From contig JAPQWV010000001.1 in assembly GCA_027422505.1 (NCBI GenBank), forward strand, positions 8,618,001 to 8,682,000: 64,000 bases of DNA, read 5' to 3'. Of this stretch, positions 11,752 to 23,745 are shown one piece after another (positions within the stretch are counted from its first letter, which is position 1; each line of letters opens with the position of its first letter). The notes below the pieces were generated by a model. It saw only the letters and a program-made list of their open reading frames with translations, was not told where the DNA came from and made no database searches. The stretch comes from Craterostigma plantagineum. Its lineage: Eukaryota > Streptophyta > Magnoliopsida > Lamiales > Linderniaceae. Both the position numbers and the translations under genes were made by a program.

Positions 11752-11891
11752 TTCGGTTACAGGTTCTGTAGACTGTCCATACACACACACCCAAAAGAGC
11801 GGAAGCGGCCTTGCAAGTAAGTGTTAATTCTATGTGGATTTCTATGTTGCATAATTTATTGGCCATAGGACGATTAGGATAGGGTATAAAG

Positions 11892-13226
11892 ATGGTAAGA
11901 ACAAGAGGTGAGTCGAGCGGTGGCGACGACCAGAATAGGGGAAACACGGTCCCTACTGACAACCGCGACGCGACCATTTTCCAACTTACGGAATTGGTGC
12001 GCCAGTAGTCAACACAGATACAACAGCTGATCCAATAGAACACCACGAATGCTGGAAACACTCAGGCCGATAGGGCAGAGATAGTGGGAGAAAGGTTCAG
12101 GAGGTTGAACCCACCAACCTTCGAGGATACGGCTGACCCGACGGCAGCCGAAGATTGGATAAGGACACTAGAGAGCATGTTCGTCTACAGCAGAGTCCCG
12201 GAGGCAGAAAAGGCTCTGTGCGCCGCGTTCCTTCTAAGAGGAAGCGCCGGACATTGGTGGGACACCATTATGGTGATCGAGAATCCTGCTACGATGAGCT
12301 GGGACAGATTCAAGGAGCTGTTCCGGGGTAAGTACTTGACGGCCCCGGTGAGAGCCCAGCGTCTCAACGAATTTATAAACCTCAGGCAGGGATCGATGAC
12401 CGTTGCGGAGTACATACGAAAGTTTGAGCAGCTGTCCAGGTTCGCAGCACACATGGTCAGCACGGATGCTCTGAAAATTGAACGGTTCCTAGAAGGATTG
12501 AAACCGGAACTCTATAGAGATGTGAGCATGGCGGGAATCCAGGGAGCTACTTACGCTCATGTAGCAGAGAGGGCAATGGTGGCAGAACAAGCTGAAGCCC
12601 GGATCGTGAGGGCACAAGAGGCCAAGCGCAAATTTGTGCAAATGCAAGGAACACAATGGAGCGGAGGAAATCAGAAACGGCAGTTTGTGCCTAAAGGTGG
12701 TAAAAATAAATTCCAGAACAGGCCTCCTCAACAACCTCAGGGGACAGCGAACAGACCCCCAAACCCGAATCAGAATCAAAGGGCAGTGCCGATTCCCAAC
12801 TGTCAGAGGTGCGGAAAGAGGCACTTCGGGAATTGCAACACGGCGGCCAACGCGTGTTTCAGATGCGGGAAGTCGGGACACTTCGTGAGACAGTGCCCGG
12901 AAGGTGCTTCGGGAAGTCAGGCCGGGAGCCAAGCAGGACCTCAGATGGTGCCAGCTCGAGTATACACCATCACTTCAGAGGAAGCGGAGAACAACCCAGC
13001 GGTGGTGACAGGTACCCTCCTAATCCACCAAACACCCACATGCATCCTAGTAGATTCTGGGGCAACCCACTCATTTGCATCCATCCCATACGTGACGAGA
13101 CTTAATATAATACCTGAGCGGGCCGAGGTTGAATATAGTGTAGCAATCCCAAACGGGGCACCAACTAGGACTAGCCAAATATTAAGGAATTGCCCGGTCT
13201 TAGTCGGGACAAGGAGTTGCTTGTAG
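11892..13226 (+). pseudogene. gypsy gag and protease start, two early stops
   Basis: The ATG at 11892 (MVRTRGESSGGDDQN) sets the frame. TAG codons at 12006-12008 and 12036-12038 interrupt it, after which the frame stays open to 13226. The Retrotrans_gag domain includes FRRLNPPTFEDTADP, WWDTI and FEQLSRFAAHMV. Two zinc knuckles follow (CQRCGKRHFGNC and CFRCGKSGHFVRQC). The protease motif ILVDSGATHSF lies near 13045. The frame runs out at 13226 while pol is open from 13190 in another frame, so a small indel near 13200 separates them. Gag would form particles; the early stops remove the normal start. Confidence 0.9.
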
Positions 13227-16200
13227 ATTTAATAGTCATCCCGATGAACAATTACGAGGTGATCCTCGGGATGGACTGGCTCTCAAAATATGGAGCGGTA
13301 ATAGATTGTAATCATAAGGTGGTGACGTTCAATGCGGAAGGGGGAGAACCTCTCACCTTCAAGGGGACGGGCGAAAGAGGAATTATTCCTAAGATTTCGG
13401 CGTTGAAGGCCCAACGGCTAATCAAAGCCGGATGCGAGGCATACCTGGTGTTTGCCCTGAAGACAGAGGAAAACATTCCCACGAAAATCGAAGACGTACC
13501 TGTAATTAAGGAGTTCCCAGACGTATTTCCGGAAGACTTGCTGGGACTACCCCCAGACAGAGAAATCGAGTTTACAATCGACCTGGTGCCGGGAGCTGCA
13601 CCAGTGTCCAAGACCCCGTACCGGTTAGCACCGACCGAACTGAAGGAGCTGAGGGAACAAATAGATGAGCTACTACAGAAAGGTTTCATCCAGACCAGTT
13701 TCTCTCCCTGGGGTGCGCCAGTTCTATTCGTGCGAAAGAAGGACGGCTCAATGAGGCTGTGCATAGATTACAGGGAGCTGAACAAGTTAACAGTCAAGAA
13801 TAAGTATCCATTGCCCAGGATCGACGATCTCTTTGACCAACTACAAGGCGCCACAGTGTTTTCTAAGGTAGATTTGAGGTCGGGATACCATCAACTGAAA
13901 ATCCGCAAGGACGATATTCTGAAAACGGCATTCAGTACCAGATACGGGCACTTTGAATTTCTAGTCATGCCCTGCGAACTGACTAATGCGCCGGCGGCCT
14001 TCATGGACTTGATGAACAGGGTGTTCCAGTCCTATCTGGACAAGTTCGTAATCGTGTTCATAGACGATATTCTTATCTATTCAAGGACGAAGGATGAACA
14101 TGAGGAGCACCTGAAGATAGTGCTTGAGACACTGCGGGAGAAGCAGTTGTACGCCAAATTCAAAAAGTGTGAGTTTTGGCTGGATCAGGTAGCATTCTTG
14201 GGACACATTGTCTCTGGAGCGGGAATCTCAGTGGACCCAAGCAAAATCGAGGCAATCACTAACTGGCCACAACCGACCAATGTAACAGAAGTACGGAGCT
14301 TTCTAGGCTTAGCGGGCTACTATAGGAAATTCATAAAGGATTTTTCGAAAATTGCCTCAACATTGACAAAGTTGACCCGGAAGAATACTCCTTTTCAATG
14401 GAGCGAAGAATGTGAACGGAGCTTCCAAGAACTAAAGAAGCGGCTTACTACCGCCCCAGTGTTGACGATACCCACAGGAACAGGAGGATTCTCCGTTTAT
14501 AACGACGCCTCGAAAAATGGGCTCGGATGCGTACTGATGCAAAACGGAAATGTGGTGGCCTATGCCTCACGGCAGTTGAAGGAGTACGAGAGGAACTATC
14601 CTACACACGACTTGGAACTAGCAGCTGTGGTCTTTGCCCTCAAGATATGGAGGCATTATCTATATGGTGAAAGATGTGAGATCTACACCGACCACAAAAG
14701 TTTAAAGTACTTCTTCACCCAAAAGGAGCTAAACATGAGACAGAGAAGGTGGCTGGAATTAGTGAAGGACTACGATTGTGCAATCAACTACCACCCAGGG
14801 AAGGCAAATGTGGTAGCAGATGCCTTAAGTCGAAAGACAGTAAGCACGGAACTCCAACGACTCCAAGTGGAGATCGTACCATTAGGCGAGGTCGAGGTGA
14901 AGTTAGCAGCTTTGACCCTTCAACCGACATTGTTAGAACAAATCAAGAAGGCTCAGGAAAATGACGAGTTCTATGTCAAGATCAAGGAAACCCAGACAGA
15001 GCAGCCGGCAGTAGACTATGTATTCCGAGACGACGGGAGCTTGTACTACAAGAGCAGATTATATATACCGGACGATGCAGGACTTCGAAGAACTATAATG
15101 GCGGAAGCACATACTACACCGTACTCAGTACATCCTAAAGCCACGAAGCTATATAGAGACTTACGGGCGCACTACTGGTGGCCAGGAATGAAGAAAGACG
15201 TAGCAGAATTCGTCAGTCAATGCCTCACTTGTCAACAAATTAAGGCAGAACACCAACGGCCAGCAGGAACGCTGCAGCCCTTACCGATTCCGGAGTGGAA
15301 ATGGGACAATATAACGATGGATTTCGTGAGCGGATTGCCGAAAAATGTGAAAGGGCATGATGCGATATGGGTGATTGTAGACCGACTTATGAAATCTGCT
15401 CATTTTCTGCCAATAAGTACGACATTCACCATGGAGCGATACGCGGAACTGTATATCCAGGAGATAGTACGACACCATGGAGTACCATTGTCGATAGTAT
15501 CAGATCGTGATTCCAGATTTTTATCTAAGTTCTGGACGAGTTTGCAAAAGGCGATGGGGACAAAATTGTCATTCAGCACAGCTTATCATCCGCAAACGGA
15601 CGGCCAATCCGAGCGGACGATCCAGACACTTGAAGATATGCTACGAGCCTGTGTGCTCGACTTCAAAAGCAACTGGAGCAAGTACCTTCCACTGGTGGAA
15701 TTCTCGTACAATAATAGCTATCAAGCTACAATTGGAATGGCTCCTTATGAAGCCTTATACGGACGAAAGTGCAGATCCCCAGTACATTGGGATGAAGTCG
15801 GTGAACGGGCGATGTTAGCCCCAGATATGATCCGAGAAATGACGGAAATTATCGCGACGATTCGAGAGAGAATGCGCACGGCGCAAAGCAGACAAAAGAG
15901 TTATGCGGATCAAAGACGCAGACCGCTAGAATTCGAGATTGATGATTGGGTTTTCGTGAAAGTATCGCCAATGAAGGGCGTTAAGAGATTCGGCAAGAAG
16001 GTAAAACTAAGCCCAAGGTACATTGGTCCGTTCAAGATAGTGAAAAGAGTGGGCGAAGTAGCATACCAATTGGAACTACCAACATCGTTGTCGCAAGTAC
16101 ATGATGTATTCCACGTTTCAACTTTGCGAAAGTATATCGCTGACCCGAGCCATGTACTGATAAACGACTCACTGCACCTACAATTGAAGCCAGATCTGAG

Positions 16201-16370
16201 TTACGAAGAAATGCCCAGTAAAAATATTGATGCACGAAATAAAGAGGCTTAGGAATAAAGAAATTCCTCTCGTGAAAGTTTTGTGGCGAAACCAGTCGAT
16301 AGAAGAAGCGACTTGGGAACGCGAGGATGAGATGAGGGTCCGCTATCCTGAATTGTTCCAAACGGGCTGA
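13190..16370 (+). pseudogene. gypsy pol: RT, RNase H, integrase and frameshifted chromodomain
   Basis: A 1020-codon open frame runs 13190-16252. Protease-to-RT linker: [13 protein letters not shown]: from about residue 140, with [12 protein letters not shown] and active site FIDDILIYS near residue 290. RNase [13 protein letters not shown], then DHKSLKYF, about residues 430-550. Integrase: HHCC zinc finger ending [11 protein letters not shown] near residue 690; core with DFVSGLP, SDRDSRF and [14 protein letters not shown] as the D, D, E positions. The end resembles Tekay elements ([14 protein letters not shown]). A one-base shift near 16240 stops the frame; in the other frame a chromodomain remnant with WRNQSIEEATWE continues to the TGA at 16368-16370. 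RT to integrase is otherwise intact. Confidence 0.93.
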
Positions 16371-16391
16371 TTTCGGGGGCGAAATCCTCTT

Positions 16392-16405
16392 TAAGGGGGG
16401 GAGGA
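16392..16405 (+). other. Polypurine tract
   Basis: A run ending AAGGGGGGGAGGA directly precedes the right LTR start TGTAGCACCC. This is the expected primer position for plus-strand synthesis. Confidence 0.88.
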
Positions 16406-19400
16406 TGTAGCACCCGGTCCTCGTGAATAGTAAGGCCAACAAATTTGCATAAGTGATGAATGCAATTATGTGCATTCGTGCAATTATTCTGTGCTCGTGT
16501 GAATTATGTGAAATTTGCATGTTAAAATGCGTGCTTTATTTGTGTGGAAAATTATGTGCTCCATTAATTGTGAATTTTGGCGTGTATAATTTGTGCTAAT
16601 AATATAATTAGGCTATAGTTGCAATTGGACTAGGTGGAAACCCAAACTCAAGCCCAAGAATAATTTATAGGTTAGTCCAAATACAATATAAGTGGTCCAA
16701 GAAGTTAAAATTCAAGGCCCAAATAGAACTTAACCTTGGCCCAATACCCTTGTAGATTTTGAGACAAATCTCCTTAAAATAAGGGATATTTTCGTCAATT
16801 GAATCCCATTCTCATCCCTTAAAAGAATTAAATGTAGTCTAAAAACCCATTTGAAGTCCACAGACCCCAAAGTGTAAGAAAGCAACGAGAGTTGAGACAA
16901 GAAAGAAGAAGGAGAAGCTGAGATGTCAAGCTAACAAATCGGGACTAGGTATGTTTTTAAACCATAGCATTTACGCTTTCTTAAAGATTAGGGCTGTGCG
17001 ACTTTAATTAATGGGGTTTCGATAAGGTTTCGAGCCTAAAGCACAAATTTAAGAACTGAGAGACGCCCTAACCTTAATCCTTGCGTTTTTAGTCTTATAA
17101 CAACATGTCTTAAGAAAATTTAAGCACGAAAAATAGGGATAGGTGCATGATTGGAACTAAACTAGCAATTTAGGGATTCTGGAGTTTAAAATCGGTCCTC
17201 ATCATACTCTTGGAGCAACCGACTTTTTGACCTTCAAAGGCGTGATATCGCGAACTAAAAGATGTTCGTGCGAACTGATTCGCAAACGAGGGATCATCGA
17301 CTTTGTTCGGCGAATTGAAACTTCACGGGTCCAACTTCGCAGAGCACTCAACAAGACACGGCTTTATTTTGCGAATCCTTGACGGATTGCGGGCTGAGAA
17401 GATCGCGAACTCTTGTGGGTGAGCATTTTGCGGGTCTAAAGTCGCGAAACGCGTACACCTTGCAAGACAGACATAGTTCGCGAATTGAAACTTGGTGGGC
17501 TGAGCAATTTCACGATTTCCTTGAGATTGGCGAATCAACGCAACGGAAGCCTTGCGAACTAAGGTTTGCGAATTGGGTGCAGTTTGCGAATTGGTCAGGA
17601 GAAGGCTTTTGCGGGCCGAACCAGTTTGCGAACCCGATTCACGAACCCTAAGCCGCTAGAAGTATTGCGAACTCACCACTTCACGGGCTGAGTTAATTCT
17701 GCGAACGAGAGACGTTGCCGAGCTCATGCCTTTGCGGGTGAAAATTTGCGAACCCAAAACCATTTTTGCGAAATAGGGAGCCGCACACCTCCTTTGCGGG
17801 TACACCTCCTTTGCGGGTCGATGTTCTGCGGACTCGACTTGGCGAACTTATGTGGCATGGTACTTTGCGGGCTCAAGGTTGGCGGGCAGCTTTGCGAATT
17901 AAGCCCCACGACAGTTGCGGGTCCAGGTTGGCGAACCCACTTTGCGAACTCGAGTTTTTGCGAGTTCAAGTCATTTCGCGGGTTGGATCTAGATGGCGAA
18001 CTCAACTTAACGAATTATGAATTTCACAAATTTCGCGAATTGGAGGCTCGAGTTTTTGCTTTGCGAATTGTGAGGACGATGACTTCGCGAAGGAAGTCTA
18101 TTTGGCGAATTATATACTTCACCAATTGACTAGGCGAGTTATAAATCAACGAGATAAGCTTCTGCGAACTCTTGGCTTAGTGGAACTTCACGAATGTCTA
18201 AGTGATAGGATAATATTATAAGTTACATTGGATTTTGGGAGAGAATATAATAAACTACACAAACTTCAGTAGTGAGGCATTGATATCAATAGTACATGGA
18301 CTTGGTGGATTGAGATGATTGGACCTCACAAACAAATACTTCCATGATTGGGTGGGCAATAAAATAATATAATATAATATGGTAGGTGCATATGACTTCA
18401 CGAGGTGTAGGAATAAAATAATGGAGGAACATGCAAGTGGCGAATTTGTGTGGTGTAGCGAACAAGTATAGGGACAGAATAATATAATTACAATGCAAGC
18501 TTGGAATATTGTATACTATGCCATAAATTTCACTGACTAAGGATTTTCACGGAGTAACTTAACTTAGCAAATTTCGATATCTATTTATCCATTAGCTAAG
18601 CATTTTGATACTTAGGAAATTCAAGAATTTAGATGATACACTGACGATAGAATTTTATGCTTGGAATAGGGATTAACAATTTCGCAGGACCACTAGCTAA
18701 TAATCTACGGACGCCAGGTAAGTAGAAATCCAACTACAACACATAACTTGTGTGCTATATGTATATGTGACTATATGCCTACGTGGTTTCGTGATTACGT
18801 AAATTTATCGTTACGCTTTCATGTGGTAAGCGTAAGTTGCATTTGTTTGCATATGCATGCTCATGTGCACGCACGAACTCATGGGGAAGGGTCATGGGAT
18901 AGAGTGTGCATGGTGATATGTCGCTTGTATGCGACGAGGACTTGCCGATGTGGGCAAGTGTGTCGACTTATAGTTGAGTCAGGGGCTGTCTACTATGCTA
19001 CCAGGGCGGCGTTTAGCGTCGTCGTACTATTATTGTAAATATATATATTGGTATCCTATGGATAGGATTCGGGCATGGCCCGAGGCGGTAAGGTGCGACC
19101 TGGAGGGTGCGACCTGAGGGTATAAGCAGCACCGGGTGGAACCCTGGTGTAGGCAACCTCAGCGTAGGCTACCAACGTGAGCGACCGCCGGACAGTCGGG
19201 GACGACCGGGTTTATATGGCGACCTAGGGGAACGATGCATCCTAGGGTTCGGCCATCCGGCGTGGACCGCTGTCGTATTGTCCTGAGGGACGTGAGCTCT
19301 TGTGGTGCATAGTAAGATTAGCCGAGGGCCCTGAGTTTTACTAGTACGAGTATTAGGTGCATCGGCGCGGATTGTCCTTGCATAGAAATTTATGCATCGG

Positions 19401-19845
19401 CAGGGTTTGCCTTTGCGGGGAAATGGACACGTGCATACATGCATGATTTCTGCTTACTGAGCCTCGGTGGCTCATTCTTTTATGTTATGTGTTGTAGGCG
19501 CCAGCGAGCACGGTACGTGATCGCGTTAGATGACAAGGCCAATCTTTTGAAGCTTCGCGCTGCTTTTGGGGTGGACGTGTGTGTATGGATGACGACCTGT
19601 GAGGCCGGGCGCATAGGAGCCTTTTGCTGTGCCGACACACCTTCGTCCTCGTAGTTAGATCATGTCTGGAACTTAGTGTTCGACATGTATTCTTTTGACT
19701 TGTACAGAACATCATTCCATTATGTAAATGGAAAAAAAAACAAAAGAAAAATTTATACGCATTTTCAGTGTACCTTACTACTCATAACTCGCTAGGCACA
19801 TAGGAATGCGCTAGAATAGGCAGTTAGGGAAGTTGGGTCGTGACA
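16406..19845 (+). repeat. Right LTR of the Tekay-type element (3440 bp)
   Basis: Runs from TGTAGCACCC to GGTCGTGACA. Compared with the left LTR it has an extra ~335 bp at 17514-17848, and it lacks the ~20-bp stretch the left LTR carries near 9920-9950. The GCGAA/GCGGG motif field spans about 17240-18190. Right of it copy 2 of the captured-gene element resumes without a gap. Confidence 0.92.
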
Positions 19846-20335
19846 GCGCAGAGGCCAACGCCGCAGCGCTGGAGATCAACGGCGGGAGGGTCAGCGTCGC
19901 CGCCCTTGAGTGGGGGAACGCCGGCGACATGGAGAGCATGGGTAAGTCGGTGGAGGAGTTCGATTTGATTAAAAGGTCCGATGTTGAGTACCACGATCAC
20001 CTCTACGAGCCATTGATTAAGACGTTGAAGTTTTTCTTGCTGAAGAAGAAAAAGGACAACAATAATTCAGTGTTCGTTTTATTAGATAAGAGAAAGGTTT
20101 GATCGTGATTAGTGGGAGAGAGACGATGGATAAACGGAAATAAAGGATAATTATGTAAAATATAATGGGATTAGATAACGGGACCAAGAGGGGTGGATTT
20201 AATTAATACACAATAGAAGGTATTAAGGGGGTGGTTTAATTAAACCTCACCTTAAAATAAAGATGCCAACCAAACACCACTTTAGTTTATCCAAATCCCC
20301 CTAATCCCCCCTTATACCCACAACCAAACACACTC
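19846..20335 (+). mobile_element. PIF/Harbinger-like element, copy 2, right end
   Basis: Begins inside the METTL21-like fragment (GCGCAGAGGCCAACGCC), continues through DHLYEPLIKTLKFFLL coding and the non-coding 3' part, and ends ACCAAACACACTC followed by TAA (20336-20338). It shares the AAAAGGTCCG variant with copy 1, whereas copies 3 and 4 have AAAGGGTCCG. Confidence 0.85.
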
Positions 20336-20338
20336 TAA

Positions 20339-21800
20339 GAGCCCGTTTGGTTGGAAGGACGAGTTTAGAGGGTATTAGTTTAAGTTGGAATTAAATAATG
20401 GAGGGGTATGGGTGTTTTCGGGTGTTTGGTTAACGGGATTAGATAATGACGTCTAGTGTTTTTGGTAGATGGATTTAATTGGTATTTGATTTAATCAAAT
20501 TGAATTACGATTTTACCCAACTGGAGTCAAATCTCACTTAATTTGATTAGCTCATCGTTCAGCCATTTCGTTTGAACACTGGTGGACTGAGAAAATAATA
20601 CAAGACGGTGCTATGCAAAAACTTAACAATGGCATAAATCAACCAATTTATCTCCAACTCGGCATCTCCTGTCGCTAATGCCCATCAATCTACACCTGAA
20701 GCAGAAGAGAATCTCCTCAACACTTTGCTCAGTCTCGAGCAGTCATGGCTCGAATCGCCGGCGCTGCAGCAGCTGCAAAGCTTCACCGCTGAATTGCCGG
20801 AAACCCAAAGGTGGGGACTCATAGTTTTCGCCGGAGTTTCTCAGATTTACTTAACTGCAAGGCCTGGCGCCCTTATCGGCGCTGTACCTTTTTGATCCCC
20901 TGCAACTTGGGCTGGACACTCTCATAGAAAGAAGAAGCTTGAAGAGAAGGGATTTCTTGGTCGGAGAAAAGCTGGGTTAAGGGTCGTTTGGCGTCGTATA
21001 TTTCGGCGTGGTTGTTCCCAATAACGTCGACGTCGACGAGACTGTAAGGAGAAAAGGGATTCGAAGATCCTCGTAGATTCCAGCTCTGGCTGGCGGCGAC
21101 GACCCTCCTCAACCTCCTCGACCGTCGCCGCACCACCTCCGCCTCAAACCCCATCATCCCCTTTCCTCCGCCGCAGACAGCAAAAGCCTCAGAATCCTCG
21201 AGCTAGGCTCAGGCACTGGCCTCGTCGAATCGCAGCCGCCGCCATCCTCGGAGCCCACGTCACCGTCACCATCACCGACCTGCCTCACGTGCTGCCCAAC
21301 CTCAGGCACAGCGCGGAGGCCAACGCCACAGCGCTGGAGATCAACGGCGGGAGGGTCAGCATCGCCGCCCTTGAGTGGGGGAACGCCGACGACATGGAGA
21401 GCATGGGTAAGTCGGTGGAGGAGTTCGATTTGATTAAAGGGTCCGATGTTGAGTACCACGATCACCTCTACGAGCCATTGATTAAGACGTTGAAGTTTTT
21501 CTTGCTGAAGAAGAAAAAGGACAACAATAATTCAGTGTTCGTTTTATTAGATATGAGAAAGGTTTGATCGTGATTAGTGGGAGAGAGACGATGGATAAAC
21601 TGAAATAAAGGATAATTATGTAAAATATGATGGGATTAGATAACGGGACCAAGAGGGGTGGATTTAATTAATACACAATAGAAGGTATTAAGGCTGTGGT
21701 TTAATTAATCCTCACCTTAAAATAAAGATGCCAACCAAACACCACTTTAATTTATCCAAATCCCCCTAATCCCCTCTTATACCCACAACCAAACACACTC
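20339..21800 (+). mobile_element. PIF/Harbinger-like element, copy 3, with the captured gene chimera
   Basis: Full-length copy (1462 bp) from GAGCCCGTTTGGTTGG to ACCAAACACACTC, flanked by TAA at 20336-20338 and 21801-21803. It contains the STN8-like piece (about 20650-21080) and the METTL21-like piece (about 21080-21567) in the same order, with the same stop in the kinase glycine loop and the same break after motif I. It differs from copy 1 by an extra ACCATC before the TDLPHVLP segment. No transposase. Confidence 0.85.
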
Positions 21801-21803
21801 TAA

Positions 21804-23261
21804 GAGCCCGTTTGGTTGGGAGGACGAGTTTAGAGGGTATTAGTTTAAGTTGGAATTAAATAATGGAGGGTATGGGTGTTTTCGGGTGTTTGGTTAACGG
21901 GATTAGATAATGATGTCTAGTGTTTTTGGTAGATGGATTTAATTTGTATTTGATTTAATTAAATTGAATTACGATTTTACCCTACTGGAGTCAAATCTCA
22001 CTTAATTTGATTAGCTCATCGTTCAGCCATTTCGTTTGAACACTGGTGGACTGAGAAAATAATACAAGACGGTGCTATGCAAAAACTTAACAATGGCATA
22101 AATCAACCAATTTATCTCCAGCTCGGCATCTCCTGTCGCTAATGCCCATCAATCTACACCTGAAGCAGAAGAGAATCTCCTCAACACTTTGCTCAGTCTC
22201 GAGCAGTCATGGCTCGAATCGCCGTCGCTGCAGCAGCTGCAAAGCTTCACCGCTGAATTGCCGGAAACCCAAAGGTGGGGACTCATAGTTTTCGCCGGAG
22301 TTTCTCGGATTTACTTAACTGCAAGGCCTGGCGCCCTTATCGGCGCCGTACCTTTTTGATCCCCTGCAACTTGGGCTGGACACTCTCATAGAAAGAAGAA
22401 GCTTGAAGAGAAGGGATTTCTTGGTCGGAGAAAAGCTGGGTTAAGGGTCGTTTGGCGTCGTATATTTCGGCGTGGTTGTTACCAATAACGTCGACGTCAA
22501 CAAGACTGTAAGGAGAAAAGGGATTCGAAGATCCTCGTAGATTCCAGCTCTGGCTGGCGGCGACGACCCTCCTCAACCTCCTCGATCGTCGCCGCACCAC
22601 CTCCGCCTCAAACCCCATCATCCCCTTCCCTCCGCCGCAGACGGCAAAAGCCTCAGAATCCTCGAGCTAGGCTCAGGCACTGGCCTCGTCGAATCGCAGC
22701 CTCCGCCATCCTCGGAGCCCACGTCACCGTCACCATCACCGACCTGCCTCACGTGCTGCCCAACCTCAGGCACAGCGCGGAGGCCAACGCCGCAGCGCTG
22801 GAGATCAACGGCGGGAGGGTCAGCGTCGCCGCTCTTGAGTGGGGGAACGCCGACGACATGGAAAGCATGGGTAAGTCGGTGGAGGAGTTCGATTTGATTA
22901 AAGGGTCCGATGTTGAGTACCACGATCACCTCTACGAGCCATTGATTAAGACGTTGAAGTTTTTCTTGCTGAAGAAGAAAAAGGACAACAATAATTCAGT
23001 GTTCGTTTTATTAGATAAGAGAAAGGTTTGATCGTGATTAGTGGGAGAGAGACGATGGATAAACTGAAATAAAGGATAATTATGTAAAGTATGATGGGAT
23101 TAGATAACGGGACCAAGAGGGGTGGATTTAATTAATACACAATAGAAGGTATTAAGGGGGTTTAATTAAACCTCACCTTAAAATAAAGATGCCAACCAAA
23201 CACCACTTTAATTTATCCAAATCCCCCTAATCCCCCCTTATACCCACATCCAAACACACTC
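21804..23261 (+). mobile_element. PIF/Harbinger-like element, copy 4, with the captured gene chimera
   Basis: Full-length copy (1458 bp) from GAGCCCGTTTGGTTGGG to ATCCAAACACACTC, between TAA at 21801-21803 and TAA at 23262-23264. The STN8-like piece is at about 22110-22545 and the METTL21-like piece at about 22545-23031. It shares the ACCATC insertion and AAAGGGTCCG with copy 3, so copies 3 and 4 form one pair and copies 1 and 2 another. The outer copia coding sequence resumes immediately after the last TAA. Confidence 0.85.
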
Positions 23262-23264
23262 TAA

Positions 23265-23745
23265 AGGTATGAACTTCAAACTTATCGGCTATACTGACGC
23301 TGATTATGCAGGTCGCCGAATGGACAGGAAAAGCACCTCCGGTGGCGCTCAATTTCTAGGCGAAAAGTTAGTCTGCTGGTCATCCAAAAAGCAAAATTGC
23401 GTCTCAACTTCGACGGCTGAAGCTGAATACGTCGCATCCGCCGGCTGTTTCTCCCAGATGCTATGGTTGCGGACTCAGCGCGATTATGGGTACAATTTAA
23501 ATAATATACCCATATATAGTGATAGCCAAAGTGCCATTGCGATTACGTGCAATCCTATTCACCATTCACGCACGAAACACATAGACATTAGATATCACTT
23601 TATCAAAGATCACGTAGAAAAAGGCACCATTGACATGTATTTTGTGAACACGGAATATCAACTAGCTGACATTTTCACCAAGGCATTGGATGAAAAACGA
23701 TTCCAATTCCTTGTCGGAAAATTAGGCATGTTGAATCTCCCGTGA
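23265..23745 (+). pseudogene. copia RNase H, continuing the RT at 6984
   Basis: Reads GYTDADYAGRRMDRKSTSG, then STAEAEYVASAGC, IYSDSQSAIAI, HSRTKHIDIRYHFI and YQLADIFTKALDEKRF, a complete copia RNase H C-terminus ending at 23745. The acidic residues of the RNase H site (D in TDAD, E in AEAEY, D in YSDSQ) are present. It is in phase with the RT fragment across the nested block. It would degrade the RNA strand during cDNA synthesis. Confidence 0.92.

Larger units (their letters stand above)
8574..19845 (+). mobile_element. Ty3/gypsy chromovirus, Tekay/Del-type, inside copy 2
   Basis: Has two ~3.1-3.4-kb direct repeats (8574-11736 and 16406-19845), a tRNA-iMet primer-binding site just after the left repeat, gag and pol in gypsy order (protease, RT, RNase H, integrase, chromodomain remnant) and a polypurine tract before the right LTR. 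Long LTRs, a C-terminal chromodomain and the ending RYPELF are typical of the Tekay/Del clade. The right LTR abuts copy 2 at 19846. The left edge is rearranged, so no clean target duplication is visible. Shared LTR sequence looks very similar by eye, suggesting fairly recent insertion. Confidence 0.9.
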
